Assembly (NCBI GenBank): GCA_029204225.1
Contig: CM055096.1
Coordinates: 30,764,557-30,828,556 of the forward strand
Reading direction: 5' to 3'
Origin: Diphasiastrum complanatum
Taxonomy: Eukaryota; Streptophyta; Lycopodiopsida; Lycopodiales; Lycopodiaceae
DNA: 64,000 nt
Each line of letters starts with the position of its first letter. Within the stretch, counting starts at the first letter, position 1. Position numbers and translations under genes: made by a program. The notes under the pieces were generated by a model that saw only the letters and a program-made list of their open reading frames with translations, did no database searches and was not told the DNA's origin. Positions 25,039-36,122 of the stretch are shown here, one piece after another.

Positions 25039-27196
25039 GATGGGATCTGCTGGAGCATACCTTCTAGAAACTAGTGAGAGGTTGAATTCTACAAATTATG
25101 CTATTTGAAAGGTTAGAATGGAGTCACTCTTGGTGCTCCAAGACCTTTATGAGTTCTTGATTGAAGATGAAGATGAACCTCTAGGTGCACAGGAGTTAGC
25201 TAGATACAAGAAGAGATCTAGGCTTGCACTTCATTGTGTGAAGATGAATGTGAGCAATGATTTGTTGAGAGAAGTATCAGCTTGTACTAATTTTAAAGAG
25301 GCTTGGGAGTCTTTAAAATCAATCTATGAGTCTAGCAACACTTCTAGATTTCTTATGCTTAGAACTCAAATTTTGCAAAGCATGAGGAGAAGTGAGGAGA
25401 GTGCACAAGATTATGTACTCAGAATCAAGTCTCTAAATAGGGAGTTGGCTTCCATTGGAGAGAAGATTCATGATGGAGAGCTTGTACAAATTGTCCTTAA
25501 TGGTCTAGGAGATGACTTTGCAAATTTGGTCCAAAGTTTTGCCATCCAAGACACTTTGCCAACTATAGAAAAACTTCACAGTGTATTAGTGGCTGAAGAG
25601 TGTAGGATGCTCCATGCAAAATCTAGGATGAGTTCCTTGTCTTTGCAGGATGGTGATGAGAACGCCAATTTCTCATTCAAGGGCAAAAAGAAGACCAATG
25701 GAAAGAAGAAGCATCCAAAGGAGGCCAAAGAAGAGGATGATGCATCAAGTTCAAAGGACAAGTCAAAGCTGAAATGCTTCTTTTGTGGAAAGAAGGGGCA
25801 TTATGCATCTGAATGCTACAAGAGGCTAAGAGCACAAGTGGAGGAGGACAAACAAGGAAACCTTGCAAAGGAGGAGGAGGAGGATGAAGTAGATGTATTT
25901 TTTATGGCATCTACATCCTCACCAACAAGCAATAGCAATTCAAGAGACAATTGGTGGATCGACAGTGGGGCTAGCTCCCACATGTCTTGTGAAAAGGATT
26001 TTTTCTCAACCTTACACTCTTTCAATGTTTCTAAAAAGTTTGTCTTTACTGCAAATGATGAAGAGTGTAGGATAGATGGTGTTGGTACCATCTCTTTGTG
26101 TCTAGAATCCTCAAAATGCATGGATCTAGAAAATGTCCTTTATGTACCATCAATCACCAAGAATATGCTTAGTGTTGGTCTACTCTTAGAAAGTGGTTTG
26201 GATGTCCACTTTAAGCATGGTGTTTGCTTCATCTTGAAGAATGATGTTTGCATTGCAAAGGGATTTAAACATGGAAGATTGTTTAAGTTGGAGGCTAGTG
26301 TTGATTTTGAAAGAATGAGCTTGGCAAAGGAGGAGATCACTCAAGAGGAGATCTTGGCAAAGTGTGATCTTGCTTGCATTGAGGAGGAGCATCAAAAGGA
26401 GGAAGATCTTGAGGATCAGCCTCAAAGCATGAGAGTTCCTAGGGAGTCCTCAATGACAATGGCCGAGTCATCAAATTGCATGCAAATTGTCCATTCAAGT
26501 GTGCATCTTGCAAGGGTGGTGAGCATTGGAGAGTCTACTATCTTTGAATATTTTTTGGAAAGTAATAGTAGACATGAGGCGACTTGTTTCTTACCTTTAA
26601 GATTCATGGTGTTTACTACTTTGTATGACAAGACAATGAAATGGGATGCTTTTAAATCTACATTTGTTGTTGATAAAGCAATTTCATTGGATAGCTATTT
26701 TTGTAATAGTTTGAATAGAGTCATAAAAGATGAAACATCATTTGCTTTGGAAATCTTTGAGTCCACATGCTTTGTGCATGATCATTCCAATGTAAGGACC
26801 AAAGATTATCCTATTTCAATGATAGGAATAATGGTAGTGTTTTGCTCTTCAAGTAGAGATTGTAGAATCTACTTGTTTTCAACCAAAGAATTTGTCAATG
26901 GTGGAAATGTGATCTTTCAAGAGTGGAAGATTTGTAAACTTGAAGAAGCACCTTTGGATCAACACCTTATTCAATTCATTGATGGTTTGGAGTCAAGTCA
27001 AGTGGAGGAGCAAGCTCAAGACCCGAGGACTCCAAGCAGAACCTTGAGTATCGAGATGGAGCCATCTAGGCTCAATCATATGGATCATGCAAGGCAAGTT
27101 GTCTTTGGCAACATTATGTATGTACTTAGTAGTTTTATTGATGTATCTTCAAATGCACAAAATGCCTTGGAATCCATGGCTTGGCATGATGTTTAG
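25039..27196 (+). pseudogene. Copia gag-protease ORF fused in frame to integrase-end remnant
   Basis: A gag frame starts at ATG 25039 (MGSAGAYLLETSERLNSTNY) and meets one TGA at about 25108 where Trp is expected. From 25118 it is open for 692 codons. The order is gag (NVSNDLLREVSACTNFKEAW), a Lys-rich region, zinc knuckle CFFCGKKGHYASEC (about 25775-25815), protease WWIDSGASSHMSCEKDFF (about 25955), and the beginning of the pre-integrase region (LYVPSITKNMLSVGLL). From about 26300 it becomes sequence without a recognisable domain (SLAKEEITQEEILAKCDLAC and so on). It ends with an integrase C-terminal/linker segment (YLFSTKEFVNGGNVIFQEWK, DPRTPSRTLSIEMEPSRLNH) and the first RT residues. Retention of one long frame across large deletions is unusual for a dead copy and resembles gag-only (TR-GAG-like) elements. 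Confidence 0.82.
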
Positions 27197-27403
27197 TTTT
27201 GAAGTGTGCTACATGTATATAGACACATTTATGAAACATCTTGTAAGGGATCCTCTAAGAGGTGGTGAAAGATCCTTCATGGACATCATTCTCTATTGGA
27301 GTCTCAAAAGTTCCTTCTTTGTAGCTGGATTTTTTAGACACTTCTAAAAGCTTTCATTGATCTATCAAGAGAGTTGTAAATAGATCAAGCTAAATTTGAG
27401 GAG

Positions 27404-28097
27404 TGTGAAGAATTGCCAAAAATTGGCAAATCTAGCTTGATCAAAAACCATGTAGAATAGCGTAAATTGTGTACACAAGTGGGTCCCACACATGTGAGGC
27501 CATGATGCCACGTGGTAAACCCATTCTAATGTAGGTTAGGTCAAGTCAAGAGAGTTGGTCATGTCTATTTGGTGGTCATCCCTACTTTATAGGACCTACA
27601 CCTAAGTTTAAGGTGAAAGTTTGACCAACTAGCTACCTACCAAGCATAACTCTAGGAAATAGACTAGGGTTTCATTTTAGGTCAAGGAGAGTGAGTTAAC
27701 TTCCTTATTACATGCTGGAAATCCACCTAACTTCAAGAAGGAAGTCGAATCTGCTATGTATTCCCTCTCTCCATAGTGAGAAGATAGAAAATATTTGGAG
27801 CTCATTGGCAATCTCAAGCTAGTTCACCATGTACATTGAGTTTTTGTGATCCAAATGAAACCAAATCAATTTCTACTTGTTTCTCAGGTTGAAGGCCGTA
27901 CTACAGCCTGTAGTACACACTTGTGGGCTCAGATTTCAATGTTGATCAATGCTTTTGATTGTTAATGCTTGTTGTTTGTCAAACTGCCAATCTAGATTTT
28001 GTGTCTAGTTTTTTGATAGATTGTTAAGCAAGCATCCAATCACTCTTGTGGATATTTTGTGGATCCATTTATGGTCCTAAAGTACAGTACTTTCACA
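27404..28097 (+). repeat. 3' LTR of the non-autonomous copia element
   Basis: It follows the purine tract TTTGAGGAG. It runs TGTGAAGAATTGCC … ACTTTCACA, about 694 bp. Its U3 (27440-27610) does not resemble that of the 5' LTR, while the R/U5 part does, with scattered substitutions. Confidence 0.82.
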
Positions 28098-28651
28098 GGG
28101 GTATCGTAAAGATTTTGTATCAAGCATCTTGGTGTAGAACTTTGATAGGGCCAATTTTGGCTTTAGAGGTCAAATGTTCAAGTACACATGTTTTGATTAG
28201 GCCAAAATTCAATTGTAATGTGACTCGAGCTAGTTAGGTTGCTTACACATATCAAGTTTAGGTTTGATGAGTGATGTTGGAAATCAAGCCCACAGTTGTC
28301 TCCTTGGTAAATCATAACTTAGATAGCCAATAATTTGAAGAACGTCTACAACGAGCTTTTGGCCGATCTCCAGCAAAGGATAATTCCAAGTTCAGATGTT
28401 AAGTTTAATAACTTGAAGTCATTGAAGACTTGGCCATCTTCAAGTACTTCCACAAACTTGCATTTAGAACAAGTTTTCATATTTACATTACTTTTGAATA
28501 GAAATGTTTCGAGTTCATGTTCATTTCTTTCTCATCCTTTGTCAAGTAAACTGCGTGTTTTGTTAGTAGAATCAAGATCTGTCTGATCAGTTGCTATGCA
28601 AAAAGATCATTCTCACACATTAGGGTAATCCCACACGTGTGAATTTTCACA
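28098..28651 (+). repeat. Copia LTR-derived sequence ending at a primer site
   Basis: The left part (about 28140-28260) resembles part of the LTR at 44571-44720 (GGCCAATTTTGGCTTTAGAG, GCTCGAGCTAG). The right end is an LTR terminus (CACACGTGTGAATTTTCACA) at 28651. The middle (about 28330-28590) is unlike the other LTRs and is partly repeated at 29890-29985. The 5' boundary of this LTR is not clear. Confidence 0.6.
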
Positions 28652-28663
28652 TGGTATCAGAGC
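28652..28663 (+). promoter_or_regulatory. Primer-binding site (tRNA-iMet type)
   Basis: TGGTATCAGAGC lies directly after the LTR end. Confidence 0.9.
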
Positions 28664-29410
28664 CTACCTAAGCTTTTTATGCATCTATCATCCATAGTTT
28701 CAAAAATTTCATGAAAATCAAGATCTAGAGAGTGTTGATTGCATCTCCCATGCTATCTCAAGGACATTTGGATCAAGAGGGTTCATTATCATAATGATTG
28801 AATCATTTTATGTACTATACGGAATTCAGCGTGTAGGCACGTGTGAAGTACATCCAAATTCATTTGGAAGTTCTCTTCCAAGTTAGATCCAAATTTGGTG
28901 CTAGATAGCTTGTTTGAAAGCTTGTTTTCTCTAGTTTTTGTAGAAATTTGTTTCAATCCATTTGGTAAAGTCAATCAAAAGTTAGAAGCTTTTGAAGAGG
29001 CTTAGGTAGGGCAACTAGAACTATGTGGACACATTTGGTTTGATCATACCTTGCTAGTTTGACCAAAAACTTCAAGGAGAGATTTGCCAATGTCATCTAT
29101 TTGAGATCTAGTCAACTTTTTGAGGTCATAGCCACATTGTTTCTTACAATTCTATTGTATTAGAATGATTTGTTGATTCTTTGAGTGTTTCACACATTCC
29201 AAAGATAGTTTGACCCAAACATTGCCTATACTCCATCAATTGATGAGAGGCTGATCTAGTTTGAGAGAGATTCGTAGAGCTAGTGAGATCCATCTCACAT
29301 TTTGTTGCAAGATCTTGCATAGGAGTTGGTAGTACACCTTTATTTGATCCTATAGTGAGAGAGAAGCAACACTTTATTGTCTAATTCACAAGGAGTCTTC
29401 ACTATTACAT

Positions 29411-29848
29411 GGCATCTATGGTTCCTTTCTATTGGAATCTTGTGAGAGACTATCTGCCTCCAACTATTCTATTCAGAAGGTTAGAATGGAGTCAATCTTG
29501 ATACTCCAAGATGTGATGGACATTGTACTTGGGCTTGAGAAGCAGCCTCAAGTCCTTCAATAAGTACAAAAGTATAAGAAGAGAGCTAGGATGGCTCTCC
29601 ATTATATCAAGATGAATGTCTCTAATGAGATTTTGAGAGAGATTGGTGCTTGTGCTTCGGTCAAGGATGCTTGGGATACTCTCAAAGCAATCTATGAGGC
29701 CAAAAATATCTCTAGTCTCCTCATTCTTAGAAATCCAATATCCCAATGTTATCAGAAAAGTGATGAAAGTGCCACTAATTATCAAAAGAGTGCCACGAGC
29801 TGCTACAAGAAATTGTTTCGCAAATCTTTTGAGTTGACTGCAAGATAA
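29411..29848 (+). pseudogene. Copia gag N-terminal part, broken
   Basis: It starts at ATG 29411 (MASMVP) and shifts frame early. A continuing gag frame runs from about 29484 (KVRMESILILQDVMDIVLGL), with one TAA near 29561, then ARMALHYIKMNVSNEILREI, DAWDTLKAIYEAKNISSLLI and QKSDESATNY, to about 29790. There it degenerates, and from about 29880 it is replaced by LTR sequence. It is highly similar to the gag at 40427-40861 (minus). Confidence 0.85.
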
Positions 29849-29879
29849 ATTTTGCGAATCCTTCACGAATCTTTCAAGT

Positions 29880-30042
29880 TGGTCACGAATAGAAATGTTT
29901 CGAGTTCGCGTTTATTTCTTTCTCATCCTTTGTCAAGTAAACTACGCATTTTGTTAGTAAAATCAAGATCTGTCTGATCAGTTGTTCTACAAGGAGATCA
30001 TTCTCACACATTAGGGCAATCCCACATGTGTGAATTTTCATA
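29880..30042 (+). repeat. Second copy of an LTR 3' end inside gag
   Basis: About 160 bases repeat 28490-28651 (GTTTCGAGTTC … CATCCTTTGTCAAGTAAACT … GATCATTCTCACACATTAGG … GTGTGAATTTTCA) with scattered differences. It ends at a primer site at 30043, so the same LTR-primer junction occurs twice, 1.4 kb apart, in the same orientation. Confidence 0.85.
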
Positions 30043-30054
30043 TGGTATCAGAGC
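30043..30054 (+). promoter_or_regulatory. Duplicated primer-binding site (tRNA-iMet type)
   Basis: TGGTATCAGAGC follows the second LTR end, but gag coding sequence begins within about 5 bases, with no leader. Confidence 0.88.
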
Positions 30055-30057
30055 CTA

Positions 30058-30968
30058 CCAAATTTTTCAAAAGAGTGATGAGAATGCCACTAATTATGTT
30101 TTGAGAGTGAAAGACATTCATAGGGAGCTTGCTTGTATTGGACATTCCATCAAACAAAGTGAGTTAGTCCAAGTCCTCAATGGCTTGAAGGATGAATATG
30201 AGAATCTTGTACAATCCTATGCTATCAAGGAGGAGCTACCAACCTTGGAGGCTTTGCAAGGAGTGCTAATAGCTGAAGAATCAAGGCATGAGAACAAGCT
30301 ATTAAGGATGGACAAATTGTCACTCAATCAAAATGGTGATGACAAAGTTTTATTTGCCAAGCACAAAGAGCGGAGCAAAAAGCAACACCAACACTTCTCT
30401 AAGGACAAATCAAAATACCAAAATGAAGAGGATGATGATTCCTCTCAATATTCTACTTCAAAGAAGAAGAAAAAAGATGTTAAGTGCTCCTTTTGTGGCA
30501 AGAAAGGCCACTATGCCACCAATTGCTTCAAGAAGAAGAACCAATTCAAGCAAGCCACTCATGAGAAAGAAGAATTCATTGCAATTGATGGAGAATGCTC
30601 TCTTATGGCATCAAGCTTCTCCTCTTTCACCTTCAAGAAGGATGACTCTTGGTATATTGATAGTGGAGCATCATCTCATATGGGTAGCTCCAAGGATTCC
30701 TTTTCATCTATTATGCCTTACGAAGGAATCAAGAAGTCCATATATATTGCAAGTGATCAAGAGTGCAAAATTGAAGGAGTAGGGACTATTACCTTGAAGC
30801 TTGCATCATCAAAAGTTCTATCTCTTCACAAGTTTTTTTGTGTTCCCAAGCTTACAAAGAATTTGTTAAGTGTTGGCCAATTACTTGATGGTGGCCTCGA
30901 TGTCAATTTCCATGTTGACAATTGTGTGATCAAGAAGGATGATGAGATCCTTACTCATGGATCAATGT
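30058..30968 (+). pseudogene. Copia gag-protease piece joined to an LTR-primer junction
   Basis: An open frame continues gag at the point where the previous copy broke (FQKSDENATNYVLRVKDIHR), through NLVQSYAIKEELPTLEAL, a Lys-rich stretch, the zinc knuckle CSFCGKKGHYATNC (about 30485-30526), the protease WYIDSGASSHMGSS (about 30650) and the pre-integrase region (KLTKNLLSVGQLL) to LTHGSM*. It stops where an LTR in the opposite orientation begins at 30966. The open frame itself runs upstream into the LTR end (30026), so LTR-encoded residues are fused to gag. The integrase, RT and RNase H are absent. Confidence 0.85.
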
Positions 30969-31277
30969 GAAGTTTTTAGCACATGTGAACTTCACCACAC
31001 ACCTTACAGGATCTTTATGAGGTGTTGTGATTGCACAAGAATGATCAATGAACAGATTACTTGAAAAATCAAAGGCAAGAGCACAATGGCATACAATAGA
31101 CTGAAAAAAACTAACTCCTTACTATGAGAAATGGATATCAGAAAATATTCTAAGTACTCACTATGGAGAAAAGAGCCTGCTCTTGGGTAGAGCGAGAAAA
31201 TCAACACCAAAAACTCAGGTAGAGAGAAAATGAGCCAAAATTACCAAAATTTCAATATTCACAATATGGCAAAATGA
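30966..31277 (-). repeat. Partial copia LTR, minus orientation
   Basis: It begins TGTGAAGTTTTTAGCACATG and follows 5578-5884 base for base with few differences, ending near ATATGGCAAAA at 31277. Only the primer-proximal half is present. No primer site lies beside it; it abuts a plus-strand gag fragment instead. Confidence 0.85.
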
Positions 31278-31454
31278 ATAAAGTGTTTGCACATATTTTC
31301 TAACCAACTTTTTTCTAACAATAATATTTGTTGTGCAGATCTGCATTGGTTGCTCAAGACTAATTCACAAATGTCAATCCCTTTGGAAAGTCATTAGGTT
31401 CTTTTCTCACTTCTAAGTCAACAAAATCAATGTTGAGCACAAGTAGAATGAGTA

Positions 31455-33070
31455 AAATATAAGCTACTTATAGAGAACATTATGAACAAGGTTGAAAATT
31501 TTTTGGACAGCACTTTAGTTCAAGGCGCATGCGATTTTTCTAGCATTAGTAGAGAAGCATATGCTACAATGTTCAAAATGATAAAGGAAGAATTTTTACA
31601 AGTATCAAGAAGTTTTCGATTCCATGACCATTTCATTTGAAAATAAAAAGAGACATGCTAAACAAAGGCATGCAAAAGATTGTGGGTATTCCATTTCATA
31701 TCAATGAAGTATATTGCTCAAAGGGAGAATCCTCACAATATGACACTTCAAACACTTTGTTTATTGATATTAATCAATTGTTGAGATTCTTAATATAATT
31801 TTATAGCATTACAAACAACAAGATGAATAATAAGTTTATTGTGGTTCTAAATTTCGATGAATCAGAGATTATTAAAGGATAGAAAATGGAAAGAGTTAGT
31901 ATAACAATCATGAATGGAGCACTTTCAAATACAGAACTATCTTGTGTAAATTTTATATGAACAGTACTATTTGTGTTAATATTATGACTAAATATTTTCT
32001 TGATCTTTTTACAAGTGTTAAAAGAAGACCATAACATATTGTCATGGATATTTGATAAAACATCTTATCCTGCCATTATAAAAAATCACATGGAGGGAGA
32101 TCGACTAAGTGTTTCTGGAATTTGCAATTCAACATAGAGTGGCATTTCGCTGGAGATTTAAAGACCTTGAAATATATGTTTAATGTTTCTCATGTTGCTA
32201 ACTCAAAGCACCCTTGTTTGTACTACATGTAGACAACAAAGGACATGAAGAGGAGTACAAATATATCAAGAGATAGAGAAGATGCAAACTATAAACCACT
32301 GCTGCCGATTCCAATTCATAATGTTCATATTTGTACATTCCATGTAGGGGTGTATATAATAGAAAAAATAATATAGATCCATATATTGTTTGCGTGGAAT
32401 ACCAAACCAGAGTCATCTTCAAAGCAAATCATTTTCATATTAGAAGAAGTTCTGCCTAAAGCAGACTTACATAAAGGCCATGTGAAAATAAAGAAAGACG
32501 ACAAGATTTTACGTAAATCAGAAAATATTCCTTCTAAGCCAAGCATTGGAGGATCGAAAGCTCGTAAATTTTTATCAAAAAGAATCCAAAATTCAATTCT
32601 CGGTTTGGAAAAATATAACAGTTGCTACTCAAAATTTTGAGAGCGAGGTTCTACCCTTTTACTCAAAGCAAAAGTTTGGAAGAAACTTGACACCATCATC
32701 GAATATATAAGAAAGAATAAATTGTCAAATACTAATGTGCAAATGATATATAAAACAACCATTGAATTTGTGGATGCAGTTCAAAGTGCATGCGGAGCAG
32801 ATCACATAATACATTACATAGTAAGATTATTCTAAAGAAATGTGCTACTTGTTTATATTTTTGCACTACTATTCTACATATTTGGTGATACTAATTTGTA
32901 TTTTTATATATATTGAATACATCCATATTAAGGCTAATCATGCAGCATTATTTGCAAGAAGTTATGGAAGTCTCAACATATGGTCATCAAAAGAAATGGA
33001 GAAAGCTCATTGGCAAGCAAGAGCAACATTCCACGAGCACACAACATGGAGAAACCGTAACAAAGAATAG
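31455..33070 (+). pseudogene. Second transposase-like gene relic
   Basis: Plus-strand open pieces in order are NIMNKVENFLDSTLVQGACD with REAYATMFKMIKEEFLQVSR (31476-31640), LKIKRDMLNKGMQKIVGIPF (about 31640-31790), FIVVLNFDESEIIKG (about 31835), DKTSYPAIIKNHMEGDRLSV (about 32065), LKYMFNVSHVANSKHPCLYY, NYKPLLPIPIHNVHICTFHV (about 32300), KSENIPSKPSIGGSKARKFL (32510-32580), VWKKLDTIIEYIRKNKL, and a tail exon after …ATGCAG. A GTAAG donor at about 32820 and an AG before 32946 suggest an intron. The …PC..YC-like region followed by H(N)VH.CT.H…EK resembles uncharacterised transposase-like proteins of animals and early plants. Stops and frameshifts are numerous. Assignment is by pattern only. Confidence 0.4.
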
Positions 33071-33079
33071 CTACATTTT

Positions 33080-34255
33080 TACAACTTTTCCAATGGTTTT
33101 ATAGAAGAGTGCAAATACGTCATAAAAGAAATTCTGAAAATTATTAAAAGTCAGAAAGCAGGTGAATTTATACATGTTGGTAGATATTAGACACACAAAA
33201 TAATTTTGTATCTCAAAATGTAATATAATTCAATTACATTGATCTATGTGTCTAGACTCTACTCTATTTTGCATGCTTTTTTGAACACAAGTTCATCTTA
33301 GAGTCATGGAGTAACTCTCTTCTTTCATATGGGTCAACAAAAGGTATTTCTCATATTTACTAAAATTAACATATGCAGCATATAATGCAAAATGGAAAGA
33401 CTTGAGCATGAAATTCATAGGTCTTTTTTTATAACCAGTAATTTTTTTTACAAATATGATTTTATACACCCTTGTAAAATTATGGCCTTCAAGAAAATTA
33501 GAAAATGTCTTCATTGCCATTATCATTGTTTCTCCATGCGAGTGAAACTTTGAATGGGTGACACTTACCTCATGATTCTTGAATGACTTCAAATAATTGT
33601 GAGTGCATGATCTCTCACGAATTCACCAGCAGAGGTTCTATGTCCACCTCGGCGAATAGAAAACTCATCAAGGTACTAGATTGTTTCATTTCATGAAGTG
33701 AAAAAATATTAGTTATCGAAGAACATACATCTCATTTATCACAGGCGGTGAACAGCTTGAACTTGAGATCTAAGACATGGAGAGGAGGCCCAATCACAAT
33801 TGTAGGTTTACCAAACATAGTCGAACCCCACTCCATACAGGTTTTTAAACCTCGGTAAGGTAGGAACACGAAAACCTGGGATGCCAGGAGATTCTAGGGA
33901 CCAATGCCAGATCACAACTTCCAATGTGGAACTAAGAGGTATGTGAGCCATGTTGAAAGGCGATATGGATGTAATGAGTGAGAATATGCAAACCATAGCA
34001 GTTGATGTAAACTTCTGATGTAATGTCCATGTCATGTATAAGGGAATCGGAATAATTCCTGATGTGGATAGCCATTCACTCCAGTTGTATGTGGTTATTA
34101 GTTATGCTACATCAATCTGAGAGTGGTCATTACAAGTAATTAATAATCATATGAGGGCCCAGACCTATAAATCATTTGGCAGAATGAAGCAGTACTAAAA
34201 GAACAATCACACTCATAACTAACCATATTAATTTCCAACTTAAGATTTTCTTTAC
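33080..34255. other. AT-rich sequence without recognised genes
   Basis: I see no domain-bearing frame, LTR terminus or primer site. Only short spurious open frames occur. Confidence 0.5.
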
Positions 34256-34259
34256 CTAG

Positions 34260-34620
34260 CAATCTCAATAACTTGAGATGCGTCTTTCTTTTGTTCTTGG
34301 AATAATTTCATAACGTGTTCAGGCTTACTACAATGAAAACACACGTTGGTCCTTCTAGGCTTTTTCCGGGACAAATGTTTCTTTTTTCTAAACTCAGATG
34401 CAGCTTGATCCAGTTTGTCAAAATACTTGGATTTATTTTTACCACTCTTTTCTTTCGTTTCTTTTGGCTGGGTCTGGATGATCCAGATGGATTAGCCTAT
34501 AATTGCTTTCTAGATGCCACCACTATGGAATCATACGCTTTTGCGAATTGCATGATGTTATTGAAAGTTTGAGGCACAATACGCTTGCACTCATTCTGAT
34601 AATCTGCAGGCAGGCCTTTA
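34260..34620 (-). pseudogene. Retrotransposon gag scrap with CCHC start
   Basis: The minus strand reads GLPADYQNECKRIVPQTFNN, IMQFAKAYDSIVVASRKQL*, a basic stretch, and then in another frame KKPRRTNVCFHCSKPEHVMK. The first part looks like the end of a gypsy-type gag domain and the last like a CCHC knuckle (CxxCxxxxH). A stop and a frame change are present. No protease or pol follows on the left. Confidence 0.6.
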
Positions 34621-34857
34621 TGGATAACACTTCAGCAATAGTTTACGACAGATCCTAAATTTCATTCAAAAACCAAACACATAGCTATCAAGTATCATGT
34701 CATTCAAGACTTAGTCGAAAAGAAGGTATTGAAGACAGTCTTCATACCTACTCAGGAAATGGCAGCTGATATATTTACAAAGCCACTGAGTAAAGCTTTG
34801 TTTGAGAAGCAGTGAAGAAGATTGGGGTTAATCCAACTGCCCACTTTCAGAGAGAGC
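34621..34857 (+). pseudogene. Copia RNase H C-terminal end
   Basis: The plus strand encodes DPKFHSKTKHIAIKYHVIQD, LVEKKVLKTVFIPTQEMAAD and IFTKPLSKALFEK, then a stop at about 34815. This is the very end of copia RNase H (SKHI.I.YH..R…V…..T..Q.AD.FTKPL). The sequence before the LTR fits the 3' end of a plus-strand element whose rest is lost. It is nearer to the family of 1444-3340 than to the others. Confidence 0.82.
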
Positions 34858-35482
34858 TGTAGAACACCTCGACAAACAAGTCTCAGTTCTACTAACAAAG
34901 TGTACAGTTTAATCGACAAAAGTTGAGCAATCGAATTCGAAAGGATCGACATTTATTCAGTCGAATCAACCAAAGATAATTTGATCTTTATTCATTCGAC
35001 ATTTATTTATTCGACCTTTATTCTTATTCGAAAGATAAACGAATCAAAAGATAAGATGTCAAACTTGCAAATAAAACGTCATTGTATATCAACCGTTTTA
35101 ACGGTTAGATCGACTATTTATAGGAGAAAGAAGGCCAACAAACCTATCCTATGACAATATAAATATATGTACACTTACTCATTAAAAAAAAGACAGAAGG
35201 AGATTAAAGAATCAAAATCAATAGATTAATTTCTACTTCATTGGTGTTTCATACTTATTTTTGGTAGAATTCAAGATCAAACATCATAGCTGTTCTGATT
35301 ATCTGAAATTGTCCATCACACTCATGCATATGTTTAATTATGCATGCTTTATTCAATCATATTAGAACTTGCTCTAAGTATATAAGCTAGATTCAGACAT
35401 GATTGGGGACGTTGATATTCGTTTTATTTATTCAAACTTTCATCGCGGTCTCTAAAGGAAAATTCCCAGTGTTTTCCTACAC
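34858..35482 (+). repeat. 3' LTR following the RNase H scrap
   Basis: It begins TGTAGAACACCTCG and ends about TTTTCCTACA, roughly 625 bp. It has repeated TCGAC/TTCGA words (34870-35060), a CTATTTATAGGAG TATA box near 35110 and a polypyrimidine end. No second copy lies in the window. The exact right end (35481-35483) is uncertain. Confidence 0.65.
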
Positions 35483-35483
35483 A

Positions 35484-36122
35484 TATACCTTACATCGTGC
35501 AAACTAACGCGAATGATTCGGTGATAGGAGCAATTCTTCTACATGACAATAGGTCGATAGCGGTTGAAATCAAAAAACTCACAAAGCCTCAGTTGCATTA
35601 CACAACTCAGGAGAAGGAGTTATTTGTTGTGATAGGCATTACCTTTATGGTAGTCATTTTATAGTGTATACAGATCACCAACCTCTAAAATACTTTTGTA
35701 ATCGGAAAGATCTGAGAGGTCATAAAGCTCGTTGGACTGAGCATATGCAGGAATTTGATCATGAGATCTGATATGTCAAGGGTAGCTCTAACCAGGTTGT
35801 GGATGCGCTTAGTCGGATTGGTGAATTAGATGAACTTTCATTCACCTAGATTTTCTCTAATCTATATATTTCACTAAGAAGGAGGTGTGAATCGGATTCT
35901 CATTTTGGTCCCATTTGGAAGATGGTGGAGAGAAAAAAACATGAGAATGGAATAGAGATTTACTCATAGAGATCTAAGGTTCCTAGGAAAGATAAGAAGA
36001 TAGCAGAACAGTTTTCTATCCGAGGTGGTTTACCATTTTGAAATGGGAAAGTCTGTGTACCAGTGGATGATGAGTTAAAGAAGAGGATTCTTTATGAGTG
36101 TTTCATGATGTTCCCTATGTAG
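35484..36122 (+). pseudogene. Ty3/gypsy RNase H and integrase N-terminal fragment
   Basis: The order is RNase H (DSVIGAILLHD, QLHYTTQEKELFVVI, VYTDHQPLKYF, ARWTEHMQEFDHEI*YVKGS, NQVVDALSRIGEL), a spacer, and the start of integrase (FWNGK-like VCVPVDDELKKRILYECF). Frame changes near 35640 and stops (TGA near 35768) are present. It is cut at 36122 by a copia LTR. It is the opposite end and orientation from the gypsy integrase at 22690-23246, so they are separate insertions. Confidence 0.85.

Larger units (their letters stand above)
23247..28097 (+). mobile_element. Non-autonomous Ty1/copia element with two LTRs
   Basis: The element has a 5' LTR (23247-24233), primer site (24234-24245), a leader of about 800 bases, a gag-protease ORF (25039-27196) fused to integrase-end/RT-start sequence, a scrap of late RT (27197-27330), a polypurine tract (TTTGAGGAG) and a 3' LTR (27404-28097). 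The integrase catalytic core and nearly all RT and RNase H are absent. The two LTRs share R/U5 (about 480 bp, nearly identical) but have unrelated U3 parts. I see no matching 5-bp duplication at the ends. It interrupts a gypsy integrase on the left. Confidence 0.85.
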
